Assembly: GCA_046728935.1 (NCBI GenBank)
Contig: JBKPFS010000059.1
Span: 1 to 13,505, forward strand
Source: DATAFO01 sp046728935
Lineage (GTDB): Bacteria > Actinomycetota > Thermoleophilia > Solirubrobacterales > 70-9
Direction: 5' to 3'
DNA: 13,505 nt
In this document: positions 1-6,891 of the stretch, piece by piece
Layout: the number at the start of each line of letters is the position of its first letter
Numbering within the stretch: position 1 is the first letter of the stretch
Made by a program: the position numbers and the translations under genes
The notes under the pieces: generated by a model
What the model was told of the DNA's origin: nothing
The model's database searches: none
The model's input: the letters and a program-made list of their open reading frames with translations, nothing else

Positions 1-339
1 GCCGCCGCGGAGCACATCGCCGCCCGCGCCGGCGTGGACCTCGACCCGCAGCCGTTCCGGCCGGTGATCCGGGGCAAGCTGATCGCGGGGGAGGAGTCCC
101 TCAGCCTCGCTTCGACGCTAACCGGCGGCGCGGGGGAGGGCAAGGCCAGCCTCGACTACCTGTGGTGGCCGCCGCACAAGGTCGCCGGGCGCTATCTCGC
201 GCCGTTCCTGGCCGGGGACATCCCGCACGCGGACCTCACCCCGCCGGGCCACGCGATCGACGTCGAGGTCGAGCTGCCGCACGAATGGCATCGCGAGCCG
301 ATGGCGTTCGATCCCTACGGGCCCGCCGAGCTCGCTTAG
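1..339 (+). CDS. FAD/NAD(P)-dependent oxidoreductase, C-terminal fragment (5' end outside window)
   Basis: The frame is open from base 1 and stops at 337-339, so 112 C-terminal residues are visible and the start lies outside the window. The segment PFRPVIRGKLIAGEESLSLA, followed by LWWPPHKVAGRYLAPFLAG, resembles the C-terminal end of bacterial two-dinucleotide-binding flavoproteins (sulfide:quinone oxidoreductase / NADH dehydrogenase-like), where PFRPVLRG-type and LWWPP.K.AGRYL-type segments follow the second FAD-binding stretch. The nucleotide-binding motifs themselves would be upstream, so neither cofactor nor substrate can be confirmed. The last 25 or so residues are acidic and proline-rich. 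It ends 37 bp before enolase on the same strand and may be co-transcribed with it. The family call rests on pattern memory of the C-terminus only. Confidence 0.62.
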   Translation, partial: AAAEHIAARAGVDLDPQPFRPVIRGKLIAGEESLSLASTLTGGAGEGKASLDYLWWPPHKVAGRYLAPFLAGDIPHADLTPPGHAIDVEVELPHEWHREPMAFDPYGPAELA

Positions 340-376
340 CTTCGACTGAGCGCTCCCTGGCAGACTTCCCTGCCCC

Positions 377-1684
377 GTGGGCGCGATCGAAGGCATCCAC
401 GCCCGCCAGATCCTCGATTCCAGGGGCAACCCGACGGTTGAGGTCGAGGTGGCGCTCGACTCCGGTGCGACCGGGCGCGCCGCCGTGCCCTCGGGTGCCT
501 CGACGGGGGAGTTCGAGGCCACCGAGCTTCGCGACGGGGGCGACGCGTGGAACGGGAAGGGCGTCACCGCCGCGGTCGGGAACGTCAACGACCACATCGC
601 CAAGGCGCTCGGCGGCGCCCGCGCGGCCGAGCAGGAGGCGATCGACGAGACGCTGCGCGAACTCGACGGGACGCCCAACAAGTCTCGCCTGGGCGCGAAC
701 GCGATCCTCGGCGTCTCGCTCGCGGTCGCCAAGGCGGCGGCCGCCGAGGCCGAGCGCCCGCTCTCCCGCTACGTCGCCGAGCTCTACGGCGCCGGCGAGG
801 AGGTCAATGTGCTGCCGGTGCCGATGATGAACGTGCTCAATGGCGGCGCCCACGCCGACAACGCGGTCGACTTCCAGGAGTACATGGTGGTGCCGGCCGG
901 CGCGACTCGCTTCTCGCAGGCGCTTCGGATCGGCACCGAGGTCTTCCACGCCCTGAAGCGGATCCTCGGCGAGCGCGGCCTGTCGACGGCACTCGGCGAC
1001 GAGGGCGGGTTCGCCCCGGACCTGGAGTCGAACGAGGCGCCGCTCGAGGCGCTGGTGGCGGGGATCGAGGCCGCGGGCTACGAGCCGGGCTCAGACGTGC
1101 ACATCGCGCTCGACCCGGCGACCAGCGAGCTGCATCGGAAGACGGACGGGGCCTACGTGCTGGAGCACGAGGGGCGGGCGCTGACGGCAGAGGAGCTGGC
1201 GGCCTACTGGGCCGGGGTCATCGACCGCTTCCCGGTCGTCTCCATCGAGGACGGGATGGACGAGGAGGACTGGGATGGTTGGCTCCTGCTCACGGAGCGG
1301 ATCGGCGATCGCTGCCAGCTGGTCGGCGACGACCTCTTCGTCACCAATCCCGAGCGGCTTCGCCGCGGGATTGAGGAGGGGGTGGCCAACTCGATCCTGA
1401 TCAAGGTGAACCAGATCGGAACGCTCAGCGAGACGCTGCGGACGATCCGCGACGCCCGAGAAGCCGGGTACACCGCCGTGATCTCGCATCGCTCGGGCGA
1501 GACGGAGGACACGACGATCGCCGACCTCGCGGTCGGCACCGGCGCCGGCCAGATCAAGGCGGGCGCGCCGTCTCGAAGCGACCGGGTGGCGAAGTACAAC
1601 CAGCTGCTGCGAATCGAGGAGGAGCTGGGCGACGCCGCGACGTATCCGGGGATCGACGCCTTCGCCCGCGGCTCCGGCAGGTAG
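377..1684 (+). CDS. eno: Enolase (phosphopyruvate hydratase)
   Basis: Cytoplasmic glycolytic enzyme that interconverts 2-phosphoglycerate and phosphoenolpyruvate with Mg2+. The 435-residue product is full length for the family. The GTG start at 377 places the classic N-terminus (HARQILDSRGNPTVEVEV) at residues 8-25. Visible family features: the mobile loop SGASTGEFE with Ser42; GDEGGFAP with the general acid/base Glu209; metal ligands Asp246 (ALDPATSE), Glu291 (SIEDGMDEEDW) and the aspartate of GDDLFVTN near 318; catalytic Lys343 in ILIKVNQIGT; the phosphate-binding SHRSGETEDTTIADLAVG; and the closing GQIKAGAPSRSDRVAKYNQLLRI-type segment. All key residues are present. There is no clear Shine-Dalgarno; a small inverted repeat (359-363 with 370-374) lies just before the start. 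The eno then ftsB/divIC order is common in Actinobacteria. Confidence 0.98.
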   Translation: MGAIEGIHARQILDSRGNPTVEVEVALDSGATGRAAVPSGASTGEFEATELRDGGDAWNGKGVTAAVGNVNDHIAKALGGARAAEQEAIDETLRELDGTPNKSRLGANAILGVSLAVAKAAAAEAERPLSRYVAELYGAGEEVNVLPVPMMNVLNGGAHADNAVDFQEYMVVPAGATRFSQALRIGTEVFHALKRILGERGLSTALGDEGGFAPDLESNEAPLEALVAGIEAAGYEPGSDVHIALDPATSELHRKTDGAYVLEHEGRALTAEELAAYWAGVIDRFPVVSIEDGMDEEDWDGWLLLTERIGDRCQLVGDDLFVTNPERLRRGIEEGVANSILIKVNQIGTLSETLRTIRDAREAGYTAVISHRSGETEDTTIADLAVGTGAGQIKAGAPSRSDRVAKYNQLLRIEEELGDAATYPGIDAFARGSGR

Positions 1685-1712
1685 TCCGGGCTCCACGCCG
1701 AACCGATGAGTC

Positions 1713-2069
1713 ATGAGTGCACGCGCACCCGCCGCTCGCGGCTACCGGTTTCGCCCCGCGCCGCGCAAGAAGACCGGCGCCGCGCGCCCGAGCCGAATCC
1801 GCTGGGATCGGTTCGGCCGGATCGCGCTGGTGATCGTGCTGTTCGCGATTCTCGCCTCGTACATCAACCCCGTGGTCAACTTCGTCGATGCGTGGCGGGA
1901 TTCGCGCGCCGAGCGCTCGTCGCTCGAGGAGTTGCGGCAGGAGAACGCGAAGCTTCGCGAGCGGGCCGCCGCGCTCGACGGGTCCGATGCGGCCGAGCGG
2001 GCCGCTCGCAAGCTCGGCATGGTCGCCCCCGGCGAGCAGTCGTACGTGATCAGAGGGTTGGACGACTAG
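1713..2069 (+). CDS. FtsB/DivIC-type septum formation initiator protein
   Basis: Small bitopic divisome protein expected to pair with an FtsL partner and link early and late cell-division proteins. The 118 residues show the expected order: a basic cytoplasmic tail (about 1-36, many R and K), one membrane helix (about 37-58, IALVIVLFAILASYINPVV), a short extracytoplasmic coiled coil (about 64-88, containing SLEELRQENAKLRERAAAL) and the family's C-terminal signature (about 97-116, AARKLGMVAPGEQSYVIRGL). The ATG at 1713 is chosen because it gives the full basic tail; another ATG at 1706 is in a different frame. It lies 28 bp after eno, the usual actinobacterial neighbour. ftsB and divIC names are both used for this family, so I leave the symbol blank. 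Confidence 0.9.
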   Translation: MSARAPAARGYRFRPAPRKKTGAARPSRIRWDRFGRIALVIVLFAILASYINPVVNFVDAWRDSRAERSSLEELRQENAKLRERAAALDGSDAAERAARKLGMVAPGEQSYVIRGLDD

Positions 2070-2076
2070 CCCGGGG

Positions 2077-2094
2077 CCCGGCGTGAGCGCCGGG
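2077..2094 (+). promoter_or_regulatory. GC hairpin covering the GTG start of the first GT-C gene
   Basis: CCCGGCG at 2077-2083 is perfectly complementary to CGCCGGG at 2088-2094 with a 4-base loop TGAG. The proposed start codon GTG (2083-2085) straddles stem and loop, and no Shine-Dalgarno precedes it. The stem could limit translation or simply be a by-product of GC content. It is not followed by a T-run, so it does not look like an intrinsic terminator. Confidence 0.35.
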
Positions 2095-4419
2095 TTCCTG
2101 TTCGCGCCCGCCAGCGAGCGCGCGCTCGGGGCCGGCGACTACCTCCTCGGGGTGCTCGAGCTGGCGGTGATCGTCGCGCCACTCGCCTGGGGGGCCTGGC
2201 TGTTGCGTGGAACGGTCCTGCCGGGGTGGTCGGGGGCGCCCGCCCGGCTCGCGGAGGCGGTGCTCGCGCTCTCGGGCGTGCTCCTGCTGTCGGAGGTCCT
2301 CGGCACGTTCGACGCCTACACGGACGCGGGCATGATCGCGGCCTCGTTTGTGGTCGCCGCGATCGCCTACGCGGTTATTCGGGCGAGGGCGGGTAGGCCG
2401 CCGACGGGGCCTTCGCAGCATGGACGCGAGAAGGGTGCGATGCAGGGAGGCGGAGCTGCCGCGGTCGGGGGCCTGCCCGGCTTCGCCCCCCTCCTGGCGG
2501 CGGTGCTGGCCTGCGGGGCGCTGGCCGCGGCCTGGATGGTCCCGACGCTGGCGGCGCTTGCCGGCGGCATGGACCGGGCGGACACGCTCTGGTACCACAT
2601 GCCGCTCGCCACCCGGTTCGTGCAGACCGGGTCGCTGGGCGACATCTCCTACTTCGACCCGATCTTCTTCGCCTCGTTCTACCCGGCGAACTCTGAGGTC
2701 GTCCACTCGCTCGGGATCCTCGCCTTCTCGCGGGACATCGTCTCGCCGGTCCTCAACCTCGGCTTCCTCGCGCTGGGCCTGCTCGCCTGCTACTGCATCG
2801 GCCGCCCGTACGGCCTCGGCCCGCACTCGCTGATCGGCGGCTCGATCGCTCTCGGCGCCCAGATGCTGATCGAGTTCCAGGCGGGCGAGGCGCTCAACGA
2901 CATCGTCGGCGTGGCCTACGTCCTCGCGTCGGTCGCGATCCTGGTCAACGGGTCGGCGGCCGTCGGGGCGGGAACCGGCAAGCCCCCGACCGGGGCAGCT
3001 CCGCATCCATGCATCGCACCCCCCTCGCATCCATGCTGCGAAGGCCCCGTCGGGGGCTCACCGGCCCCCGCCCTAGCGATCGCTGGCTTAGCCGCGGGAT
3101 TGGCGGCCGGAACGAAGCTGTCATTCGTCGCACCTGTCGTGGCGCTGGTGGTGGGGCTTGTCGTGATCGCAGGGAGGGGCCAGCGCTGGCGGACCGGCGC
3201 GTGGTTCGCGCTGCCGGCGTTGCTCACCGGCGGCTACTGGTACGCGCGCAACTTGATCGCGGTCGGCAACCCGATCCCGTACACGTCATGGGGGCCGCTC
3301 CACCTGCCCTCGCCGGAGCGGACGTTCGAGCTGCGGCCAGGGTTCTCGGTCGCGCACTACTGGAACGACACCCGGGTGTGGTCGGATTGGTTCTTCCCCG
3401 CGCTCCACGACTCCTTCGGGCTGCTATGGCCGCTGACACTCGCCGCCATGGCCGGCGGCGCCGCGTACGCGTTGTGGCGCGGAGCCGAGCCGCTGCTGCG
3501 GATACTCGGAGCGGTCGTGCTCTTCACGACGGTGGCCTATGTGTTCACGCCGCTGACCGCGGCCGGGGAGGAGGGGATGCCGATCGCCTTCGAGTGGAAC
3601 GTCCGCTACATCGCGCCGGGCGCGGCCGTCGGGCTGGCGATCCTGCCGTGCCTTCCGGCGCTCAGGTCGCCGCCGCGGCGCCAGACGATCACGCTCGCCG
3701 CGCTCTCGGCGCTGCTCGTCGTCACCGTCGCCTCGCTGGTCCAGTGGCAGCAGGGACACGTCAAGGGTGCGGTCGCGGCCGGGGTCGGCGTGCTCGTTTG
3801 CTTCGCGCTCCTGTGGTGGCTTCGCTCCACCGGCCGCCTCGGCCCGGCGGGGCCGCGGCGCTGGGCGGTCGGCGTCGTCGCGGCCGTCGCGATCGGCGCC
3901 CTCGGAGCGGGCTGGTGGGAGCAGAACCACTACCTCGATCGCCGCTACCACCTGCTGAGCCCGCAGCTCGATCTCGCCGGGGCCGTGGCCTGGGCACGCG
4001 ATCTGCGCGACGCTCGCGTCGCGGTCGCCGGCGTCCGCGGCGTCTTCAACCAGTACCCCTTCTACGGCACCGACCTCTCCAACCACGTGCAATGGCTGGG
4101 GGTGAAGGGCGATGACGGCGCCTGGCTGCGGATCCCCACCTGCGAGCAGTGGCGCGAGGAGCTCGCCCGGGGCGGCTACACGCACGTCGTCACCATGTAC
4201 GACCCCTACCGGCCCGGGAGCCTCACCGACACCAAGGAGGCGCTGTGGACGCGCACCGACCCGGCCGCGCACCAGGTCCTGCGCGACGGGCCGGTGAGCG
4301 TGTTCGAGCTCGACGGCGCGCCCGACCCGAGCGGCTGCGACGACCTGCCGGATCTCACCGAGGCGGAGCTGAACGGCGACTCGGTCAACCTCGAGCCGAC
4401 GGCCAACAACCCCTACTAG
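2083..4419 (+). CDS. Polytopic membrane protein, probable GT-C fold glycosyltransferase, carrying two in-frame palindromic repeats
   Basis: 778 residues with about a dozen hydrophobic segments up to residue ~620, then a soluble C-terminal domain. The loop after an early membrane segment carries acidic residues (GGMDRADTLWYHMPLA, Asp164 and Asp167) followed by YPANSEVVHSLG, the pattern of GT-C enzymes that use polyprenyl-phosphate sugars on the outer face and carry a catalytic acidic residue in the first large external loop. The C-terminal part (about 640-778, including GVRGVFNQYPFYGTDLSNHV and a final FELDGAPDP stretch) looks extracytoplasmic. Residues ~100-136 and ~295-331 are encoded by two copies of a 108-bp palindrome, the second inverted; both fall between membrane helices and are low-complexity, unlike the rest. 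The GTG start, 14 bp after the septum gene, sits in a 7-bp hairpin. Donor and acceptor are unknown; a polymerase or ligase role is also possible. Confidence 0.7.
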   Translation: MSAGFLFAPASERALGAGDYLLGVLELAVIVAPLAWGAWLLRGTVLPGWSGAPARLAEAVLALSGVLLLSEVLGTFDAYTDAGMIAASFVVAAIAYAVIRARAGRPPTGPSQHGREKGAMQGGGAAAVGGLPGFAPLLAAVLACGALAAAWMVPTLAALAGGMDRADTLWYHMPLATRFVQTGSLGDISYFDPIFFASFYPANSEVVHSLGILAFSRDIVSPVLNLGFLALGLLACYCIGRPYGLGPHSLIGGSIALGAQMLIEFQAGEALNDIVGVAYVLASVAILVNGSAAVGAGTGKPPTGAAPHPCIAPPSHPCCEGPVGGSPAPALAIAGLAAGLAAGTKLSFVAPVVALVVGLVVIAGRGQRWRTGAWFALPALLTGGYWYARNLIAVGNPIPYTSWGPLHLPSPERTFELRPGFSVAHYWNDTRVWSDWFFPALHDSFGLLWPLTLAAMAGGAAYALWRGAEPLLRILGAVVLFTTVAYVFTPLTAAGEEGMPIAFEWNVRYIAPGAAVGLAILPCLPALRSPPRRQTITLAALSALLVVTVASLVQWQQGHVKGAVAAGVGVLVCFALLWWLRSTGRLGPAGPRRWAVGVVAAVAIGALGAGWWEQNHYLDRRYHLLSPQLDLAGAVAWARDLRDARVAVAGVRGVFNQYPFYGTDLSNHVQWLGVKGDDGAWLRIPTCEQWREELARGGYTHVVTMYDPYRPGSLTDTKEALWTRTDPAAHQVLRDGPVSVFELDGAPDPSGCDDLPDLTEAELNGDSVNLEPTANNPY
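2381..2488 (+). repeat. 108-bp in-frame palindromic repeat, copy 1 (forward)
   Basis: Long imperfect inverted repeat inside the first GT-C gene. Bases 2381-2405 pair with 2464-2488 at 23 of 25 positions (mismatches at 2389/2480 and 2400/2469, two G-T wobbles), with four further pairs inside. The loop holds GCATGGACGCGAG (2418-2430) and a degenerate second copy 24 bases on. It aligns without gaps to the reverse complement of 2966-3073: 70 of 77 bases match in the core 2401-2477. At 108 bp it adds exactly 36 codons (about residues 100-136, including PPTGPSQHGRE) to the loop between two hydrophobic segments. Confidence 0.85.
2966..3073 (-). repeat. 108-bp in-frame palindromic repeat, copy 2 (inverted)
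   Basis: Second copy in the same gene, in the opposite orientation. Sixteen consecutive pairs (2975-2990 with 3049-3064, two wobbles) are extended by five inner pairs (2992-2996 with 3044-3048, base 2991 bulged) and seven outer pairs (2966-2972 with 3067-3073). The loop holds GCATCCATGC at 3003-3012 and again at 3027-3036, 24 bases apart. On the coding strand it reads as a proline- and cysteine-rich stretch (residues ~295-331, including GKPPTGAAPHPC and PCCEGPVGG) that keeps the frame open, between hydrophobic segments ending VAILVNGSAAVG and beginning APALAIAGLAAG. Confidence 0.85.
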
Positions 4420-4422
4420 CCG

Positions 4423-6891
4423 ATGATCGTCTCCACCTACGCCTGCGCTCTGCTGATCCTCGCGGCCTCGCTCGTCCTCGGCCGAGCGCTGCTCGCCGCC
4501 CTCGGCGAGCGCCCCATCTGGCTCGCCGGCGCGGTCGGCTTCGCCCTGCTCGTGGTCCTCGCCCCGCTCCTCATCCGCCTGCCAGGAAGAGCCACGACGG
4601 CGGCGATCCTCCTAGGGCTGCTGCTCATCGGCGCGATCGCGATCCTGTGGCGCAACGGCTGGGTACGCAGGGGGCGGGTCGGTGCGTCCCCGACGGAGCC
4701 TCCGCAGCATGGACGCGAGGACTATGCGATGCATGGACGCGAGAGCGGCTCCGGAGGGGATGCACCGGCCCGTCCCCATCTCGTAGCCGTCGCCGTCGTC
4801 TTGATCACGATCGCCGCCGCCTCGTTCCCGTTCATCGCCAACGACCGCCTCGGCATCCTCGGCGAGGGCATCTACACCAACGACCACGCCGCCCAGCTCT
4901 ACTGGGCGGACTGGCTCCAGAACGGCTTCGGGCCGGAGCCCTCGGCGGTCCAGTTCGGGTACCCGACCGGGCCGCAGTCGGTCGCGGTCATCGCCGCCGA
5001 GGCGACGGGCGCCGACCTCGTCGACGCGTTCAACGGCCTCCTGCTGGCGATCCCCGCGCTGACCGCGCTCGCGGCGCTCGCCGCGCTCGGCGGCCTGCCG
5101 CCGGGCCGGCGGCTCATCGCCGCCTCGCTGACCGCGCTGCCCTATCTCGCCGCCTCCTACATCGCCCAGAGCGCCTTCAAGGAGACGGCGATGGCGATGC
5201 TTCTGCTCACGTTCGCGATCACGCTCGGACTCCTCCGCGGCCGCACGATCGTCGTTGTGCTCGCCGTGCTCGCCGCCGCGAGCGTGTTCACCTTCAGCCT
5301 CCCCGGCCTGGTCTGGTTCGCGGTCGCGCTGCCCGCCTGGCTGGTCCTTGAGGCGATGGCCGGGCGGCGGCCGATCGAGCTGGGCCCGGCGCGCGAGCTG
5401 ATCGCCCGCCACCGCGCCGCGACGGCGATCGTGGTCGTGATCGTGCTCGCCCTGATCGCGCTCGTCGTCGGGCCGGCCGCGAGCTTCGTCGAGAAGATCA
5501 ACGACGTCGAGGCCTCGGCCGGGCGGTTGAGCTCCCCGGTCTTCCCGGGCGAGGCGCTCGGCGTCTGGCCCGAGGGCGACTTCCGCCTCGTCCGCGGCGA
5601 CGTCTCGGGGGCGGTGCCCGCGACCCTGCTCGGGCTTGTCGCCGTCGGGCTGGGGCTCCTCGTCCTCGTCCGCCGTAGCGACAACGCCCTCCTCGCCTCG
5701 GCCGGCGCCGCGGCCGTCGTCTACGTCGGCGCCCGCCTCGTCGCGCAGATCCACGTCGAGGCCAAGGCGCTGGCGGTGATGGCCCCGCTGTTGATGCTGG
5801 TCGCGCTGCGTGCCCTGTTCGCTTCCCAGGGCGAGGGCGAGACCCGGCGCGTCGCGATCGCGCGCAATGCGCTGGGCGCCGGGTTCGCGCTGGCGGCCGT
5901 TGCCTCCACGTTCCTCGCGCTTCGCGCCGCGCCCGTCGGCTTCGACCAGCGCGCCGAGGGGCTCGAGCGCCTCGGCGAGCGGATTCAGGGGGAGAAGGTC
6001 GCCTTCCTGGGCGTCGACCGCTTCGGCGCCTACTGGCTGCGCGGGACGCTGATCCGAAGCCCTGGCGGCTACGTTCCGCCCGAGGTCGCGGCCCGGCCGG
6101 AGAAGGTTTGGCAGCAGGGCAAGGCGATGGACCTCGACACCCTCGCCTCGTACAAGCTCGACCAGTTCGACTACGCGATCACCACCAACGCCGCCTACCA
6201 GTCGACCCCGCCGCCCAGCATGGAGTTCGTCGCCGCGGACGGCGACTACGCGCTCTGGAAGCGGACCGGCGCCACGCCCCGCGACCGGGTGCTCGACGCC
6301 GAGGGAACGGGCCCCGGCAATCCCGGCGCCCCGCTCGATTGCGCCGGCTCGGCGCCCGATCGTCACCTGACCGGGCGCCCGGGGGAGGCGAAGGCGCTCG
6401 CCCAGCCGGTGCTCCTGTCGCCCGAGGGCTGGCGCGGCCCCGAGCGGGTCACGGACGCCGCAGCGGGGCAGGAGAACGCCTTCCTCGCGCCGGCGACGGC
6501 GTCGACCGACGTGGACCTGCCGCGCCCGGGGGCCTACCGGCTCTCGCTTCAGTACCACTCGCAGGCCCCGCTCGAGATCCTCGTCGACGGCGAGCAGGTG
6601 GCCGGGCTCCCCCCGTCGCTCGACGGGATGTACCTGACCTCGGCGGGCAGGGGGGCCTTCTGGCCGGCCGGCGAGCTCGACAGCTCGCGCTCGGGGACGC
6701 GAACGATCTCGGTCCGCGCCGAGGACCCCACCGGCCTCCAGGACGCGCTGGGGGTCGAGCGTCGCGTCTGGCTAGGCGCCCTCGGGGTGATGCCGGTGGT
6801 CCAGCCGCAGGAGATCCCGATGGCTGACGCCTGCGAGCGCTACCTCGACCGCTTCACCCTCTCCCGCCGCGGGAAGGGCGGGCCGCCGTGA
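4423..6891 (+). CDS. Polytopic membrane protein, probable GT-C-like glycosyltransferase with C-terminal beta-rich domain, carrying one in-frame palindromic repeat
   Basis: 822 residues. The ATG at 4423 lies 3 bp after the previous stop, so the two are almost certainly co-translated. About ten to twelve hydrophobic segments fill residues ~1-500. The acidic external loop GEGIYTNDHAAQLYWADWL (Glu148, Asp154) and the following GYPTGPQSVAV recall the first catalytic loop of GT-C enzymes. Residues ~500-620 form a soluble domain (LGVDRFGAYWLRG). A further domain (~623-822) holds VDLPRPGAYRLSLQYHSQAP and LEILVDGEQVAGLP, a beta-sandwich-like pattern that could bind carbohydrate. Residues ~83-119 come from a 108-bp palindrome and separate two membrane helices. 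No full catalytic motif identifies the sugar; a polymerase, ligase or non-enzymatic membrane scaffold cannot be excluded. Confidence 0.62.
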   Translation: MIVSTYACALLILAASLVLGRALLAALGERPIWLAGAVGFALLVVLAPLLIRLPGRATTAAILLGLLLIGAIAILWRNGWVRRGRVGASPTEPPQHGREDYAMHGRESGSGGDAPARPHLVAVAVVLITIAAASFPFIANDRLGILGEGIYTNDHAAQLYWADWLQNGFGPEPSAVQFGYPTGPQSVAVIAAEATGADLVDAFNGLLLAIPALTALAALAALGGLPPGRRLIAASLTALPYLAASYIAQSAFKETAMAMLLLTFAITLGLLRGRTIVVVLAVLAAASVFTFSLPGLVWFAVALPAWLVLEAMAGRRPIELGPARELIARHRAATAIVVVIVLALIALVVGPAASFVEKINDVEASAGRLSSPVFPGEALGVWPEGDFRLVRGDVSGAVPATLLGLVAVGLGLLVLVRRSDNALLASAGAAAVVYVGARLVAQIHVEAKALAVMAPLLMLVALRALFASQGEGETRRVAIARNALGAGFALAAVASTFLALRAAPVGFDQRAEGLERLGERIQGEKVAFLGVDRFGAYWLRGTLIRSPGGYVPPEVAARPEKVWQQGKAMDLDTLASYKLDQFDYAITTNAAYQSTPPPSMEFVAADGDYALWKRTGATPRDRVLDAEGTGPGNPGAPLDCAGSAPDRHLTGRPGEAKALAQPVLLSPEGWRGPERVTDAAAGQENAFLAPATASTDVDLPRPGAYRLSLQYHSQAPLEILVDGEQVAGLPPSLDGMYLTSAGRGAFWPAGELDSSRSGTRTISVRAEDPTGLQDALGVERRVWLGALGVMPVVQPQEIPMADACERYLDRFTLSRRGKGGPP
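4670..4777 (+). repeat. 108-bp in-frame palindromic repeat, copy 3 (forward, diverged right arm)
   Basis: Twenty-two consecutive pairs (4670-4691 with 4756-4777, three G-T wobbles) continue, after two mismatches, with seven more (4694-4700 with 4747-4753). The loop contains two perfect copies of GCATGGACGCGAG (4707-4719 and 4731-4743), 24 bases apart. It aligns without gaps to copies 1 and 2 over 108 bp: the left arm and loop are close, the right arm differs strongly yet matches its own left arm. It starts in the same codon phase as copy 1 and encodes the similar SPTEPPQHGREDYAMHGRE at residues ~83-119. Confidence 0.87.

Noticed and set aside
359..374. Small inverted repeat GGCAG/CTGCC just before enolase
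   Set aside because: Only 5 bp in a GC-rich background; not enough to call a regulatory site.
2381..2488. Hairpin considered as an intrinsic terminator or attenuator
   Set aside because: It lies in the middle of a coding frame, has no T-run, and recurs in three gene-internal places in both orientations.
3003..3036. GCATCCATGC repeated twice, considered as a CRISPR-like or short tandem repeat array
   Set aside because: Only two units at 24-bp spacing, within the loop of the 108-bp palindrome; it is part of that element.
4612..6558. Long minus-strand open frame (648 codons) opposite the second GT-C-like gene
   Set aside because: No recognisable domain and strongly biased composition; the + strand frame has membrane segments and a plausible family.
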